The translations under genes were made by a program, and so were the position numbers. From positions 1-11,456 of the forward strand of contig JAICTW010000025.1 in assembly GCA_025936195.1 (NCBI GenBank): a DNA stretch of 11,456 bases, written 5' to 3'. Below are positions 1-6,548 of the stretch, piece by piece. Numbering within the stretch: the first letter of the stretch is position 1; the number at the start of each line of letters is the position of its first letter. The notes below the pieces were generated by a model, which worked only from the letters and a program-made list of their open reading frames with translations, did not search any database and had not been told where the DNA came from. The stretch comes from Flavisolibacter sp. GTDB lineage: Bacteria; Bacteroidota; Bacteroidia; Chitinophagales; Chitinophagaceae.

Positions 1-1737
1 AATCAATTCTTCCAATGAAGCCTGAACATCTTTCGCCATTTGCTCTACCAATGCATAACGTTCGGGGTGAACAGAAGAATTATCCAGAGGATTTTGAGCA
101 TTGGCAATGCGCAAAAACCCTGCGCATTGTTCAAATGTTTTTGGTCCCATCAACGGAACTTTTTTCAATTCCTCTCTTGATTGAAATGCTCCGTTCTGTA
201 AACGGTATTGAACAATGTTATTTGCCAATGTTGAAGTAATTCCCGAAACATATTGCAGCAAATGTTTGGATGCTGTATTCACATTTACCCCAACAAAGTT
301 CACAGCACTCTCCACTACTCTATCCAATGCCTGCTTCAATTTAATTTGGTTTACGTCATGTTGATACTGTCCAACACCAATGGATTTCGGATCAATCTTT
401 ACCAATTCACTCAAAGGATCCAACAACCGTCTCCCAATGCTTATTGCCCCACGAACTGTAACATCATAATCCGGAAATTCTTCTCTGGCTACTTCCGATG
501 CCGAATAAATAGAAGCGCCGCTTTCATTTACCTGGAAGATGCTGATATGTTTTCCAAAATCAATACTGCGAACCATTTGCTCGGTTTCCCTTCCTGCTGT
601 TCCGTTGCCAACACCAATGGCTTGGATATTATATTTATTCACTAAAAATTTTATTTCAGCAACACTTTCCTCCCATTGGTTTTGCGGAGGATGGGGATAG
701 ATGGCGGTATTATATAAAAGATTTCCCTGTGCATCTAAGCAAACCAGCTTGCAACCGGTTCTGTAACCAGGATCCAATGCTAAAATTCTTTTTGATCCCA
801 ATGGAGATGCCAATAACAACTGGCGAAGATTTTCAGTGAATACATGAATGGCCTCTTCATCTGCTTTATTCTTACTCAATAAACGGAATTCATTTTCGAT
901 AGAAGATTTTAGCAAACGTCCATAGCAATCTTCAACTGCTTTCTTCACCTCCGTTGCTGCTGCATTGGATGCTTTTACGAAAATTCTTTCGAGTTCTTCA
1001 ACGGCAACTTGCTTATCAACGCTGAGGTCCATCATCAGAAAACCTTCCTTCTCTCCGCGGCGAATCGCTAAAATTCTATGTGAAGGACTTTGCGATAAAG
1101 GCTCGCTGAATTCAAAATAGTCGCGGTACTTCTGCGCTTCTTCTTCCTCTTTTTTGGTGGATAAAACTTTGGAAGAAAGTTTTCCTTCTTCCGAAAACAA
1201 CTGGCGCACTTTTGCTCTTGCCTGTTCGTTCTCACTGATCCATTCGGCAATAATATCCCTTGCTCCCTGCAAAGCTTCTTTTGAATCTTTCACCTGTTCA
1301 TTAATAAACTTTGCAGCCTCCTCTTCAACATTTAATTCTTTTTGCTCGAAGACAAGTTTTGCCAAGGGTTCCAAACCTTTTTCAATGGCTTGTGTGGCTC
1401 TGGTTTTACGTTTGGGTTTGTAAGGAAGATAAATGTCTTCGAGTTCGGTAGCGCTGAAACAATCATCAATTCTTTTTTTCAATTCAGGCGTCATCTTTCC
1501 CTGCTCTTCAATGGTTTTGATGACGGTTTCCTTTCGTTTTTCAAGTTCGTTGAAGTACTGAATTTCTTCTACAACGTTCCCAATCACCACTTCATCTAAA
1601 TTTCCTGTGGCTTCCTTTCTGTACCGTGCCATAAAAGGAATGGTAGCACCTTCGCTTTGCAATTGATGTATGCTGTTAACTTGTTTGGCAGTAAGATTTA
1701 ATTTACCGGCGATCTGTTGGATGTATTTCTGCTCCAT
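1..1737 (-). CDS. tex: Tex family transcription accessory protein, C-terminus cut by the window edge
   Basis: The reading frame is open from an ATG at 1737 to the window edge, giving 579 residues of a protein that is usually about 700-780 long. The helical Tex N-terminal region (roughly residues 1-200, starting MEQKYIQQIAGKLNL) is followed by a YqgF/RNase H-like domain beginning near residue 318 with ALDPGYRTG (Asp322), and then helix-hairpin-helix repeats near residues 489-545 (SGITSTLANNIV and VPLMGPKTFEQCAGF). The C-terminal S1 RNA-binding domain expected in the family would lie beyond position 1. Tex proteins are cytoplasmic nucleic-acid-binding factors linked to transcription; their exact role is not settled. 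The start is chosen because it begins the conserved N-terminus and no upstream in-frame extension is needed. The gene stands alone here, with a 509-bp spacer upstream. The family call is secure. Confidence 0.95.
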   Translation of the reverse strand, partial: MEQKYIQQIAGKLNLTAKQVNSIHQLQSEGATIPFMARYRKEATGNLDEVVIGNVVEEIQYFNELEKRKETVIKTIEEQGKMTPELKKRIDDCFSATELEDIYLPYKPKRKTRATQAIEKGLEPLAKLVFEQKELNVEEEAAKFINEQVKDSKEALQGARDIIAEWISENEQARAKVRQLFSEEGKLSSKVLSTKKEEEEAQKYRDYFEFSEPLSQSPSHRILAIRRGEKEGFLMMDLSVDKQVAVEELERIFVKASNAAATEVKKAVEDCYGRLLKSSIENEFRLLSKNKADEEAIHVFTENLRQLLLASPLGSKRILALDPGYRTGCKLVCLDAQGNLLYNTAIYPHPPQNQWEESVAEIKFLVNKYNIQAIGVGNGTAGRETEQMVRSIDFGKHISIFQVNESGASIYSASEVAREEFPDYDVTVRGAISIGRRLLDPLSELVKIDPKSIGVGQYQHDVNQIKLKQALDRVVESAVNFVGVNVNTASKHLLQYVSGITSTLANNIVQYRLQNGAFQSREELKKVPLMGPKTFEQCAGFLRIANAQNPLDNSSVHPERYALVEQMAKDVQASLEELI

Positions 1738-1760
1738 TGATATTGGAAAATTTGGGGCCG

Positions 1761-1768
1761 CAAATTAA
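1761..1768 (-). promoter_or_regulatory. tex: Possible -7 box of the tex promoter
   Basis: Read on the minus strand the bases are TTAATTTG, one mismatch from the Bacteroidota -7 consensus TAnnTTTG, and they end 23 bp before the tex ATG. No TTTG -33 partner is visible at the usual distance, so this is a weak call based on position and the -7 match only. Confidence 0.3.
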
Positions 1769-1976
1769 GCGTTGAATGCAAAGAAAAAATTAGATTGTTT
1801 GAAGGAGAGTTTGTAAATAAGGGTTAATAAATAGGAAGGGTGAAGAACGAAACTAAAATGAAAATGAAAAATTCGCTATCAGGCTTATTGGGTACCGAAT
1901 GCAAAACAAAAAAGAAGATGAATAAATATTTGGAAGACATTTTATGAGCCCGTCTTTTCTACTGCTCTTTCAATAT

Positions 1977-2104
1977 TTATTTTCCGGAAGAACACGGATG
2001 GGACAGATGTTCACATATTTTATCAGTGTAAATCCTTAGACAAGTGTTCATCCGTATTCAATTCAGGTATTGAATTGTTCTCATTAAAATCAGCCGGAAA
2101 ATAA
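1977..2104. repeat. MITE-like element with nested inverted repeats
   Basis: An exact 11-bp inverted repeat bounds this segment: TTATTTTCCGG at 1977-1987 and CCGGAAAATAA at 2094-2104. Inside it lies a second exact inverted repeat, ACGGATG at 1994-2000 with CATCCGT at 2049-2055, and next to that a 7-bp stem with a 6-base loop (ATTCAAT 2056-2062, ATTGAAT 2069-2075). The interior contains GTTCA and GTGTAAATC strings that resemble a widespread degenerate repeat built from GGATGAACAC and TTTACACTGAT-like words; that resemblance is from memory. No transposase and no clear target-site duplication are visible, so whether it is mobile is inference. Confidence 0.55.
2056..2075. repeat. Hairpin inside the nested-repeat element
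   Basis: ATTCAAT and ATTGAAT form a perfect 7-bp stem around TCAGGT. No T tract follows on either strand, so it is more likely part of the element than a terminator. Confidence 0.5.
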
Positions 2105-2246
2105 TGTTGAAGAAGCCCTACTATTTTGCTTTCCTTGCATCGCTCCCGACAGACTATCGGCTCACACAAGAGAAGATCACCATAATAATGCAGATGACTA
2201 CATTACTCCACCTTAAATAAGAACCGCCCTGTTCAATCAAAAAAAC

Positions 2247-2483
2247 TCAACCTTCATTTCCCGCATCGGCAGAATGATTGGAAGTATAACCGGTTTGCTT
2301 TTGATCATTTCTGCCAATGGCTCCAATGCCTGCGGCGTTGGCATTTTTGATGGCATCGCTTGGATTGGTTCCATCATTATCCGTATAATTATTGTTCCTG
2401 CTGCTGATGGCTGCAGAACCTTGTTCATTTTCTTCTGTTCTTGTTGTGTCTTCCTGTATCTGTGGATCTTTTTTTCTTGCCAT
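2247..2483 (-). CDS. Small hydrophilic, probably disordered hypothetical protein (78 aa)
   Basis: I do not recognise this gene. The predicted protein begins MARKKDPQIQEDTTRTEENE and is rich in Asn, Asp, Glu, Gln, Gly, Ser and Thr, with no cysteine and no hydrophobic segment. It therefore looks cytoplasmic, soluble and largely disordered. A central block reads TDNDGTNPSDAIKNANAAG, followed by GAIGRNDQKQTGY. This frame is preferred over the overlapping minus-strand frame at 2237-2536 because that one yields an unnatural Met/Ile/Pro-rich string, whereas this composition is typical of small lineage-specific Bacteroidota proteins. The stretch before the ATG is A/T-rich without a Shine-Dalgarno sequence, as usual in this phylum. 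It is divergent from the membrane pair at 2685. Function is unknown. Confidence 0.6.
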   Translation of the reverse strand: MARKKDPQIQEDTTRTEENEQGSAAISSRNNNYTDNDGTNPSDAIKNANAAGIGAIGRNDQKQTGYTSNHSADAGNEG

Positions 2484-2684
2484 AAAATGTTTTTTAATCG
2501 TTGAATCATTAATTGCGATTCAATACTCACAATCAACTCTCAAATACTTTACCAACCTGGAATAATGCCGTCCAATAAAGCAAAAAAGAAGAACGCTGCT
2601 GCATAATGCATATGGTTTATTCAGCAATTCTAAAAATTGTAACCATTTTGCTGTTCAACTAATCTATGCTTAAAACCAATACCA

Positions 2685-3023
2685 ATGCTTTACATTACTA
2701 TCGTTTTATTTGCACTTGCCGCTATTGTCGGATTCATTATTTTAAAGAACTGGCTTACATCTGCCGACACCAGCAGAACCGTGGTTTATTTGCATGGCAT
2801 TTTTGCTGCAGCCGCCCTGATCTTATTGACCGTGTTTGCTTTTCAAAATCCAACACATTATCCCAAAGCCAGCATTATTTTGTTTGTGATCGGAGCACTC
2901 GGTGGCTTTTATATGTTTGCAGAAGACCTGAAAAAAAGATTCAGTCCAACCTGGCTGGCCATTGTTCACGCTTTGTTTGGAATAGCCGGTTTTCTATTGC
3001 TTTTATTTTTTGTTTTCGGATAA
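2685..3023 (+). CDS. Small four-helix integral membrane protein (112 aa), function unknown
   Basis: The protein is almost wholly hydrophobic, with four predicted transmembrane helices at about residues 2-21, 33-52, 61-80 and 89-111. It has no signal-peptide cleavage site and no catalytic motif. Short polar loops contain NWLTSADTSRT after helix 1, QNPTHYPKAS after helix 2 and EDLKKRFSPT after helix 3. The gene ends only 9 bp before the DUF2231-type gene, so the two are very probably cotranscribed and may act together in the inner membrane. The plus-strand frame at 2666-3139 overlapping it is a shadow: it lacks this membrane pattern and runs across the start of the next gene. I know of no function for this protein. 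Confidence 0.8.
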   Translation: MLYITIVLFALAAIVGFIILKNWLTSADTSRTVVYLHGIFAAAALILLTVFAFQNPTHYPKASIILFVIGALGGFYMFAEDLKKRFSPTWLAIVHALFGIAGFLLLLFFVFG

Positions 3024-3032
3024 ATCCATTCT

Positions 3033-3470
3033 ATGAAAATTTTGAAACATCCTTTACACGTAATGCTCATTCATTTTCCCACGGCCTTGCTGCCTATGGA
3101 CCTTGTTTTATCGTATTTATTTTACAGCACAGGAAATGAAAGCTATGGAACGGCTGCCTTCTATTGTTTAATTGCCGGAGTGGGTTTGGGGTTGCTGTCC
3201 GGCATAACAGGACTGATTGATTTGGTACTGATAAAAGACAAAGAAGCAATGGGAGCGGCCCTGGTACATGGTGGAATTAATTTGACAGCCATACTTGTAT
3301 TTTGCGTATTTGCCTACAAAAGCTGGAATTTATATCCGCAAATAGTAGTACCAACCATTACAGTGCTGGTAGTAAAACTGGTCACCATAATTTTTATGCT
3401 GATCGGAAATTTTCTTGGAGGAAAATTAATTTTTAAGCACCATATTGGCATTGAAAATAAAATCCAATAA
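3033..3470 (+). CDS. DUF2231-type integral membrane protein (145 aa)
   Basis: The N-terminus, HPLHVMLIHFPTALLPMDLV (residues 6-25), matches the HPLHPMLVHFPIAL-type hallmark of the DUF2231 family, a set of predicted inner-membrane proteins with four helices and conserved histidines. Further helices lie around residues 42-67, 76-95 and 103-126. A charged loop, LIKDKEAMGAALVHGG, separates helices 2 and 3 and carries another His. The conserved histidines suggest heme or metal binding, as has been proposed for related membrane families, but nothing here proves it. The gene sits 9 bp after the four-helix protein gene, probably in one transcript. A palindromic repeat begins about 10 bp past its stop. 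Confidence 0.8.
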   Translation: MKILKHPLHVMLIHFPTALLPMDLVLSYLFYSTGNESYGTAAFYCLIAGVGLGLLSGITGLIDLVLIKDKEAMGAALVHGGINLTAILVFCVFAYKSWNLYPQIVVPTITVLVVKLVTIIFMLIGNFLGGKLIFKHHIGIENKIQ

Positions 3471-3480
3471 TTCTATAGGA

Positions 3481-3546
3481 ACAGTCTCATGCAGAGGCGT
3501 AGAGTTCGCAAAACTCAGTGTTCTCCGCGTCTTAGCGTGAGACCGT
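3481..3546. repeat. Palindromic intergenic repeat
   Basis: The outer arms at 3481-3492 and 3535-3546 pair at 10 of 12 positions, including the exact core GTCTCA (3484-3489) with TGAGAC (3538-3543). Inner words such as AGAGGCG and CGCGTCT can extend the fold. The sequence resembles a widespread bacterial intergenic repeat built from words like TTCTCCGCGTCT and GCAGAG; that recognition is from memory. It lies between the DUF2231-type gene and the sigma factor gene and could fold in RNA, but no T tract marks it as a terminator. Confidence 0.55.
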
Positions 3547-3600
3547 ACTGTATAAATAAAGGACGGCAACGAATTGTATATCACTACCAATTTGAGGGAA

Positions 3601-4256
3601 ATGAATACTGAACCAATTATCAAAAACAGCGAAGAAGAGATCATCCAAAAAATTCTGGCCGGCGAAACGGCTTTGTTTGAAATTTTAATTCGCCGGTACA
3701 ATGCGATTTTGTACAAGATTGCCAGAAGCTATGATTTCGATCACGACGAGTCCAAAGACCTTTTACAGGAGACGCATATTGCCGCTTATCAAAATTAAAA
3801 AAATTCGAAGGCCGTTCTTCTTACAAAACATGGACCGTAAAGATCATGGTAAATAAATGTTTGTACAAGCTGAGTTACGGCAATACGAAATACGAGATCT
3901 CGCATCAAATCACGGAAAATTCGCAACCTATGTTTTCTTCAAAAAAACAAACTACCGAAAGAGATGTGCTGAACAAAGAACTGTCACATATTTTGGAAAA
4001 AAGTTTAGAGAAAATACCCGTTCACTATCGCACTTTTTTTATTTTACGTGAAGTGGAAGGACTCAGTGTGGTGGAAACAGCAGAAATGATGAGCCTCACT
4101 GAAGTGAATGTGAAGGTGCGTTTGAGCCGTGCCAAAACTTTGCTTCAAAAAGAACTGGAAAAATATTATCCCAAAGCTCAGTTATACGATTTCAATCTTA
4201 TTTATTGCGATGAAGTGGTGAGGAATGTTTTTGAAGCGATCAGGAATAGGAGTTAG
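3601..4256 (+). pseudogene. ECF-type RNA polymerase sigma factor, split by a one-base frameshift
   Basis: Two frames together encode one ECF sigma-70 factor. The first, from ATG 3601, gives 65 residues with sigma region 2 (FEILIRRYNAILYKIARSYD, then DESKDLLQETHIAAYQN) and stops with TAA at 3796-3798. The second frame, shifted by -1, continues without a gap as LKKFEGRSSYKTWTVKIMVN and carries sigma region 4 (LEKIPVHYRTFFILREVEGL followed by a helix-turn-helix and RLSRAKTLLQKELE) to the stop at 4254-4256. Restoring one T in the TT before the run of seven A (3795-3803) would rejoin them into a protein of about 218 residues. Such factors direct RNA polymerase to special promoters. No anti-sigma gene is adjacent. 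ATG 3601 is chosen because the only in-frame extension begins with TTG at 3574. It could be a real inactivating mutation or a base-calling error in the homopolymer. Confidence 0.85.
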
Positions 4257-4288
4257 CAGTTAGCAGTTAGCAGTTGGCAATTTACAGT
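4251..4288. repeat. Tandem heptamer repeat overlapping the sigma factor stop codon
   Basis: Three exact AGTTAGC units (4251-4257, 4258-4264, 4265-4271) are followed by the variants AGTTGGC and AATTTAC and then AGT. The first unit supplies the last Ser codon and the TAG stop of the sigma factor frame. The period is exactly 7 bp. Similar GTT-core heptamers occur at 8923-8957 and, inverted, at 10591-10618. Confidence 0.8.
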
Positions 4289-4330
4289 AACAAAACACTT
4301 GTTCATCTTGCAAATTGAAAACTGTAAACT
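4279..4330. repeat. Inverted repeat before the carboxylase gene
   Basis: AATTTACAGT at 4279-4288 pairs at nine of ten positions with ACTGTAAACT at 4321-4330. The right arm read on the minus strand again shows 7-bp periodicity (AGTTTAC, AGTTTTC, AATTTGC), so this looks like an inverted copy of the preceding heptamer array. It could form a hairpin between the sigma factor and carboxylase genes. Confidence 0.5.
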
Positions 4331-4376
4331 CTAAAAACTCTCTTGCATTTCACTTCCTCTCTCCTTTTTCATCTCC

Positions 4377-4384
4377 TATCTTTG
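4377..4384 (+). promoter_or_regulatory. -7 box of the carboxylase promoter
   Basis: TATCTTTG matches the Bacteroidota consensus TAnnTTTG exactly and ends only 4 bp before the ATG at 4389. No TTTG -33 box is seen at 17-23 bp upstream; the nearest TTG (4343-4345) is 31 bp away. If the box is used, transcription would begin at or next to the start codon. Confidence 0.55.
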
Positions 4385-4388
4385 TTTG

Positions 4389-6017
4389 ATGAGTTCAAAA
4401 GAAACGATTGCCGCAAACAATATGAAGACCCTGGTAGAAAAGACGGAACAATATCTCCAAAAAATTTACGAAGGCGGCGGTAAGAAAGCTATCCTCAGGC
4501 AAAAAGAAAGAAACAAGCTCACAGCACGTGAACGCATTCATTATCTGGTTGACAAAGATTCTGATTTCATTGAGATCGGCGCTTTTGCCGGATTTGAAAT
4601 GTATGAAGAGCAAGGTGGTTGTCCTGCTGGTGGAACCGTAGGCGGTGTTGGTTATGTTAGCGGAAGACAATGTGTGATTGTTGCCAATGATCAAACGGTA
4701 AAAGCAGGCGCCTGGTTTCCCATCACAGGAAAAAAGAATTTGCGTTTGCAGGAAATTGCTTTGGAAAATAATCTGCCTATAATTTATCTGGTTGACAGCG
4801 CTGGTGTATTTCTTCCCATGCAGGACGAAATTTTTCCCGATAAAGAACATTTTGGAAGAGTGTTTTACAACAATGCACGAATGAGTGCAAAAGGCATAAT
4901 TCAAATTGCAGCCGTAATGGGCGCCTGCGTTGCCGGCGGCGCATATCTTCCCATCATGAGCGATGAAACGTTGATGGTGGAAGGCGCAGGTTCTATTTTT
5001 TTAGCAGGACCTTATTTAGTAAAAGCAGCTATTGGTGAAGATATTGATGCTGAAAGTTTAGGTGGCGCCGTAACACATACTGAAATATCAGGCATTGCCG
5101 ATTATAAATTCAAAACTGAAGAAGAATGTCTGGACCAGATCAAAAAGATCATGGATAAAATTGGTGAAAAAGAAAAAGCCGGTTTTGATCATAGTAAAGC
5201 AAAGAAGCCTGCAAAGAATGTTGAGGATTTGTATTCCATTGTTTCCACCGAAAGCACCAAGCCTTATGATATGATTGAAGTGATTGAACGGTTAGTTGAC
5301 AATTCGGAATTCGACCAGTTCAAAGAAGATTATGGAAAGACGATCATTTGCGGTTATGGAAGAATTGACGGATGGGCCGTTGGCATTGTGGCCAATCAAA
5401 GGAAAATTGTAAAGAATAAAAAAGGAGAAATGCAAATGGGTGGCGTTATTTATAATGACAGCGCCGATAAAGCAGCCCGTTTTATTTTGAATTGCAATCA
5501 AAAGAAAATTCCTTTGGTGTTTTTGCAGGATGTAACCGGCTTTATGGTAGGAAGCAGAAGTGAACATGCCGGCATTATTAAAGACGGAGCCAAAATGGTG
5601 AATGCGGTTGCTAATTCTGTTGTTCCGAAAATCACTATCATCATTGGCAATTCGTATGGCGCCGGTAATTATGCTATGTGCGGCAAGGCTTACGATCCAC
5701 GTTTTATTTATGCGTGGCCTACGGCAAAAATTGCTGTAATGGGTGGAGACCAGGCTGCTAAAACTTTATTGCAAATACAAGTGGCTTCTTTAAAGTCGAA
5801 GGGACAAATTATTTCGGAAGAAGAAGAAAACAAACTTCTGGATAAAATAAAAAATCGTTACGAAAAACAAACTAGTCCTTATTATGCGGCAGCACGGTTG
5901 TGGGTTGATGCCATCATTGATCCATTGAAAACAAGGAAATATATTGCTGAAGGAATTGCTGCTGCCAATCATCAGCCGGAGATGAATGATTTTAAAACGG
6001 GAGTGTTTCAGGTTTAA
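4389..6017 (+). CDS. Acyl-CoA carboxylase beta (carboxyltransferase) subunit, methylcrotonyl-CoA carboxylase-like
   Basis: This 542-residue protein transfers CO2 from carboxybiotin to an acyl-CoA. It has the two crotonase-fold halves of the family: the N half contains VPA-type CPAGGTVGGVGYVSG (78-92), LVDSAGVFLPMQDEIFPD (134-151), HFGRVFYNNARMSAKGI (154-170) and the oxyanion-hole loop ACVAGGAYLP (179-188); the C half contains FLQDVTGFMVG (378-388), GNSYGAGNYAMCGKAYDPRF (420-439) and VMGGDQAAKTL (450-460). The FGRVFYN and SIFLAGPYLVKAAIGE patterns place it nearer methylcrotonyl- (leucine breakdown) or geranyl-CoA carboxylases than propionyl-CoA carboxylase; the substrate is inferred. No biotin-carrying alpha subunit gene lies nearby. 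ATG 4389 is preferred to TTG 4386 and to Met12 (4422), because AANNMKTLVE aligns with the normal family N-terminus. The length is typical. Confidence 0.93.
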   Translation: MSSKETIAANNMKTLVEKTEQYLQKIYEGGGKKAILRQKERNKLTARERIHYLVDKDSDFIEIGAFAGFEMYEEQGGCPAGGTVGGVGYVSGRQCVIVANDQTVKAGAWFPITGKKNLRLQEIALENNLPIIYLVDSAGVFLPMQDEIFPDKEHFGRVFYNNARMSAKGIIQIAAVMGACVAGGAYLPIMSDETLMVEGAGSIFLAGPYLVKAAIGEDIDAESLGGAVTHTEISGIADYKFKTEEECLDQIKKIMDKIGEKEKAGFDHSKAKKPAKNVEDLYSIVSTESTKPYDMIEVIERLVDNSEFDQFKEDYGKTIICGYGRIDGWAVGIVANQRKIVKNKKGEMQMGGVIYNDSADKAARFILNCNQKKIPLVFLQDVTGFMVGSRSEHAGIIKDGAKMVNAVANSVVPKITIIIGNSYGAGNYAMCGKAYDPRFIYAWPTAKIAVMGGDQAAKTLLQIQVASLKSKGQIISEEEENKLLDKIKNRYEKQTSPYYAAARLWVDAIIDPLKTRKYIAEGIAAANHQPEMNDFKTGVFQV

Positions 6018-6220
6018 TCCCCTGTCCTCCTAAAGGGGAGACTTAGGTCAGAGAAACTTTTCTTTTTCGGGCAGTTGTTTAGGCGATGGTTTTGCTTATG
6101 AGTAGCAGTTTTCTTTTTATTGAAAAAGTTCTTTTAAAATAGAGTTGCTTGATGATTACTTGGTCGGCAATATTGCTACTGTGGTCGTCTGTTGTGCTGC
6201 GTCCGGCTCAGACGGATCAC

Positions 6221-6467
6221 TCACTTCAACGTTCAGGAACTCATTGAACATTATGGAAGTGTTCTCATACAATTGCCGTTGCTTTTAAGGGACGAATATG
6301 AAAGCACTTTCTTAATTGGCATTAGCAAATTGAAAGAAGAAACTAAATGCTTTTGTAAACCTTCCCCTCCTCGGAGGGCGAAGTTGAGAGTACCTGAATT
6401 ATAAACGGCCGGGGCGGGATCTTCGAGTTGAAAAATGATTGAAAACAGTAGTGAACGTTGCAAGTGA
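6221..6467. repeat. Inverted repeat with 15-16 bp arms around a G+C-rich palindrome
   Basis: TCACTTCAACGTTCA (6221-6235) is the reverse complement of TGAACGTTGCAAGTGA (6452-6467) except for one extra base. The arms enclose 216 bp with no gene. A further CACTCACTT/AAGTGAGTG pair (6218-6226 and 6490-6498) widens the right side. This is the sort of structure left by a small non-autonomous element, but no transposase or flanking duplication is evident. Confidence 0.5.
6361..6383. repeat. G+C-rich palindrome
   Basis: CCCTCC (6365-6370) and GGAGGG (6373-6378) are perfect complements around TC, and CTTC/GAAG extends the stem across a bulged base. It stands out from the AT-rich surroundings and resembles the CCCTCC..GGAGGG palindromes that I recall as scattered through Bacteroidota spacers. 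Confidence 0.6.
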
Positions 6468-6548
6468 TGATAAGAATTACAAAGCGTACAAGTGAGTGAC
6501 ACAACAAAAGTCAAATGGTAGCAGTAAAGTTGATAACATAAAAAACAA

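Larger units (their letters stand above)
1738..2246. other. Non-coding spacer between tex and the small disordered protein gene
   Basis: This 509-bp stretch has no recognisable gene. It holds the possible tex promoter, a 29-codon open frame at 1858-1947 of doubtful reality, the nested inverted-repeat element at 1977-2104 and an imperfect palindrome at 2146-2160. In that palindrome CCGACAG pairs with CTATCGG at six of seven positions around a single base, and it resembles a degenerate form of CCGATAG-type palindromes that I recall as frequent in Bacteroidota spacers. Nothing else in the stretch could be assigned. Confidence 0.6.
6018..6548. other. Non-coding spacer rich in degenerate inverted repeats
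   Basis: No gene is supported in these 531 bp. Just after the carboxylase stop, CTCC (6027-6030) pairs with GGAG (6037-6040), a weak hairpin without a T tract. Further in are CGTCTG/CAGACG (6186-6191 and 6209-6214), GTTCA/TGAAC (6231-6235 and 6245-6249), the G+C-rich palindrome at 6361-6383, and a long-range inverted repeat at 6221-6235 and 6452-6467. Open frames at 6192-6404 (plus) and 6251-6571 (minus) run through these repeats and look spurious. Just before rnhA, TAAAGTTG (6525-6532) is one base off the -7 consensus and may be its promoter. Confidence 0.6.

Noticed and set aside
253..645. 130-codon plus-strand open frame
   Set aside because: It is antisense to tex, whose domain sequence is continuous across this region.
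2237..2536. 99-codon minus-strand frame overlapping the small disordered protein
   Set aside because: The translation is a Met/Ile/Pro-rich string unlike natural proteins; the 78-codon frame is the better candidate.
3790..3806. Programmed -1 frameshifting in the sigma factor gene
   Set aside because: The stop codon comes before the A run is decoded, and the codons CAA AAT do not form a standard slippery heptamer in the reading frame. A simple one-base deletion or error is more likely.
4395..4904. 169-codon minus-strand open frame
   Set aside because: It is a shadow of the carboxylase gene, whose motifs on the plus strand are unmistakable.
6192..6404. 70-codon plus-strand open frame
   Set aside because: It runs through palindromic repeats, has no recognisable protein pattern and its end encodes the G+C-rich palindrome.
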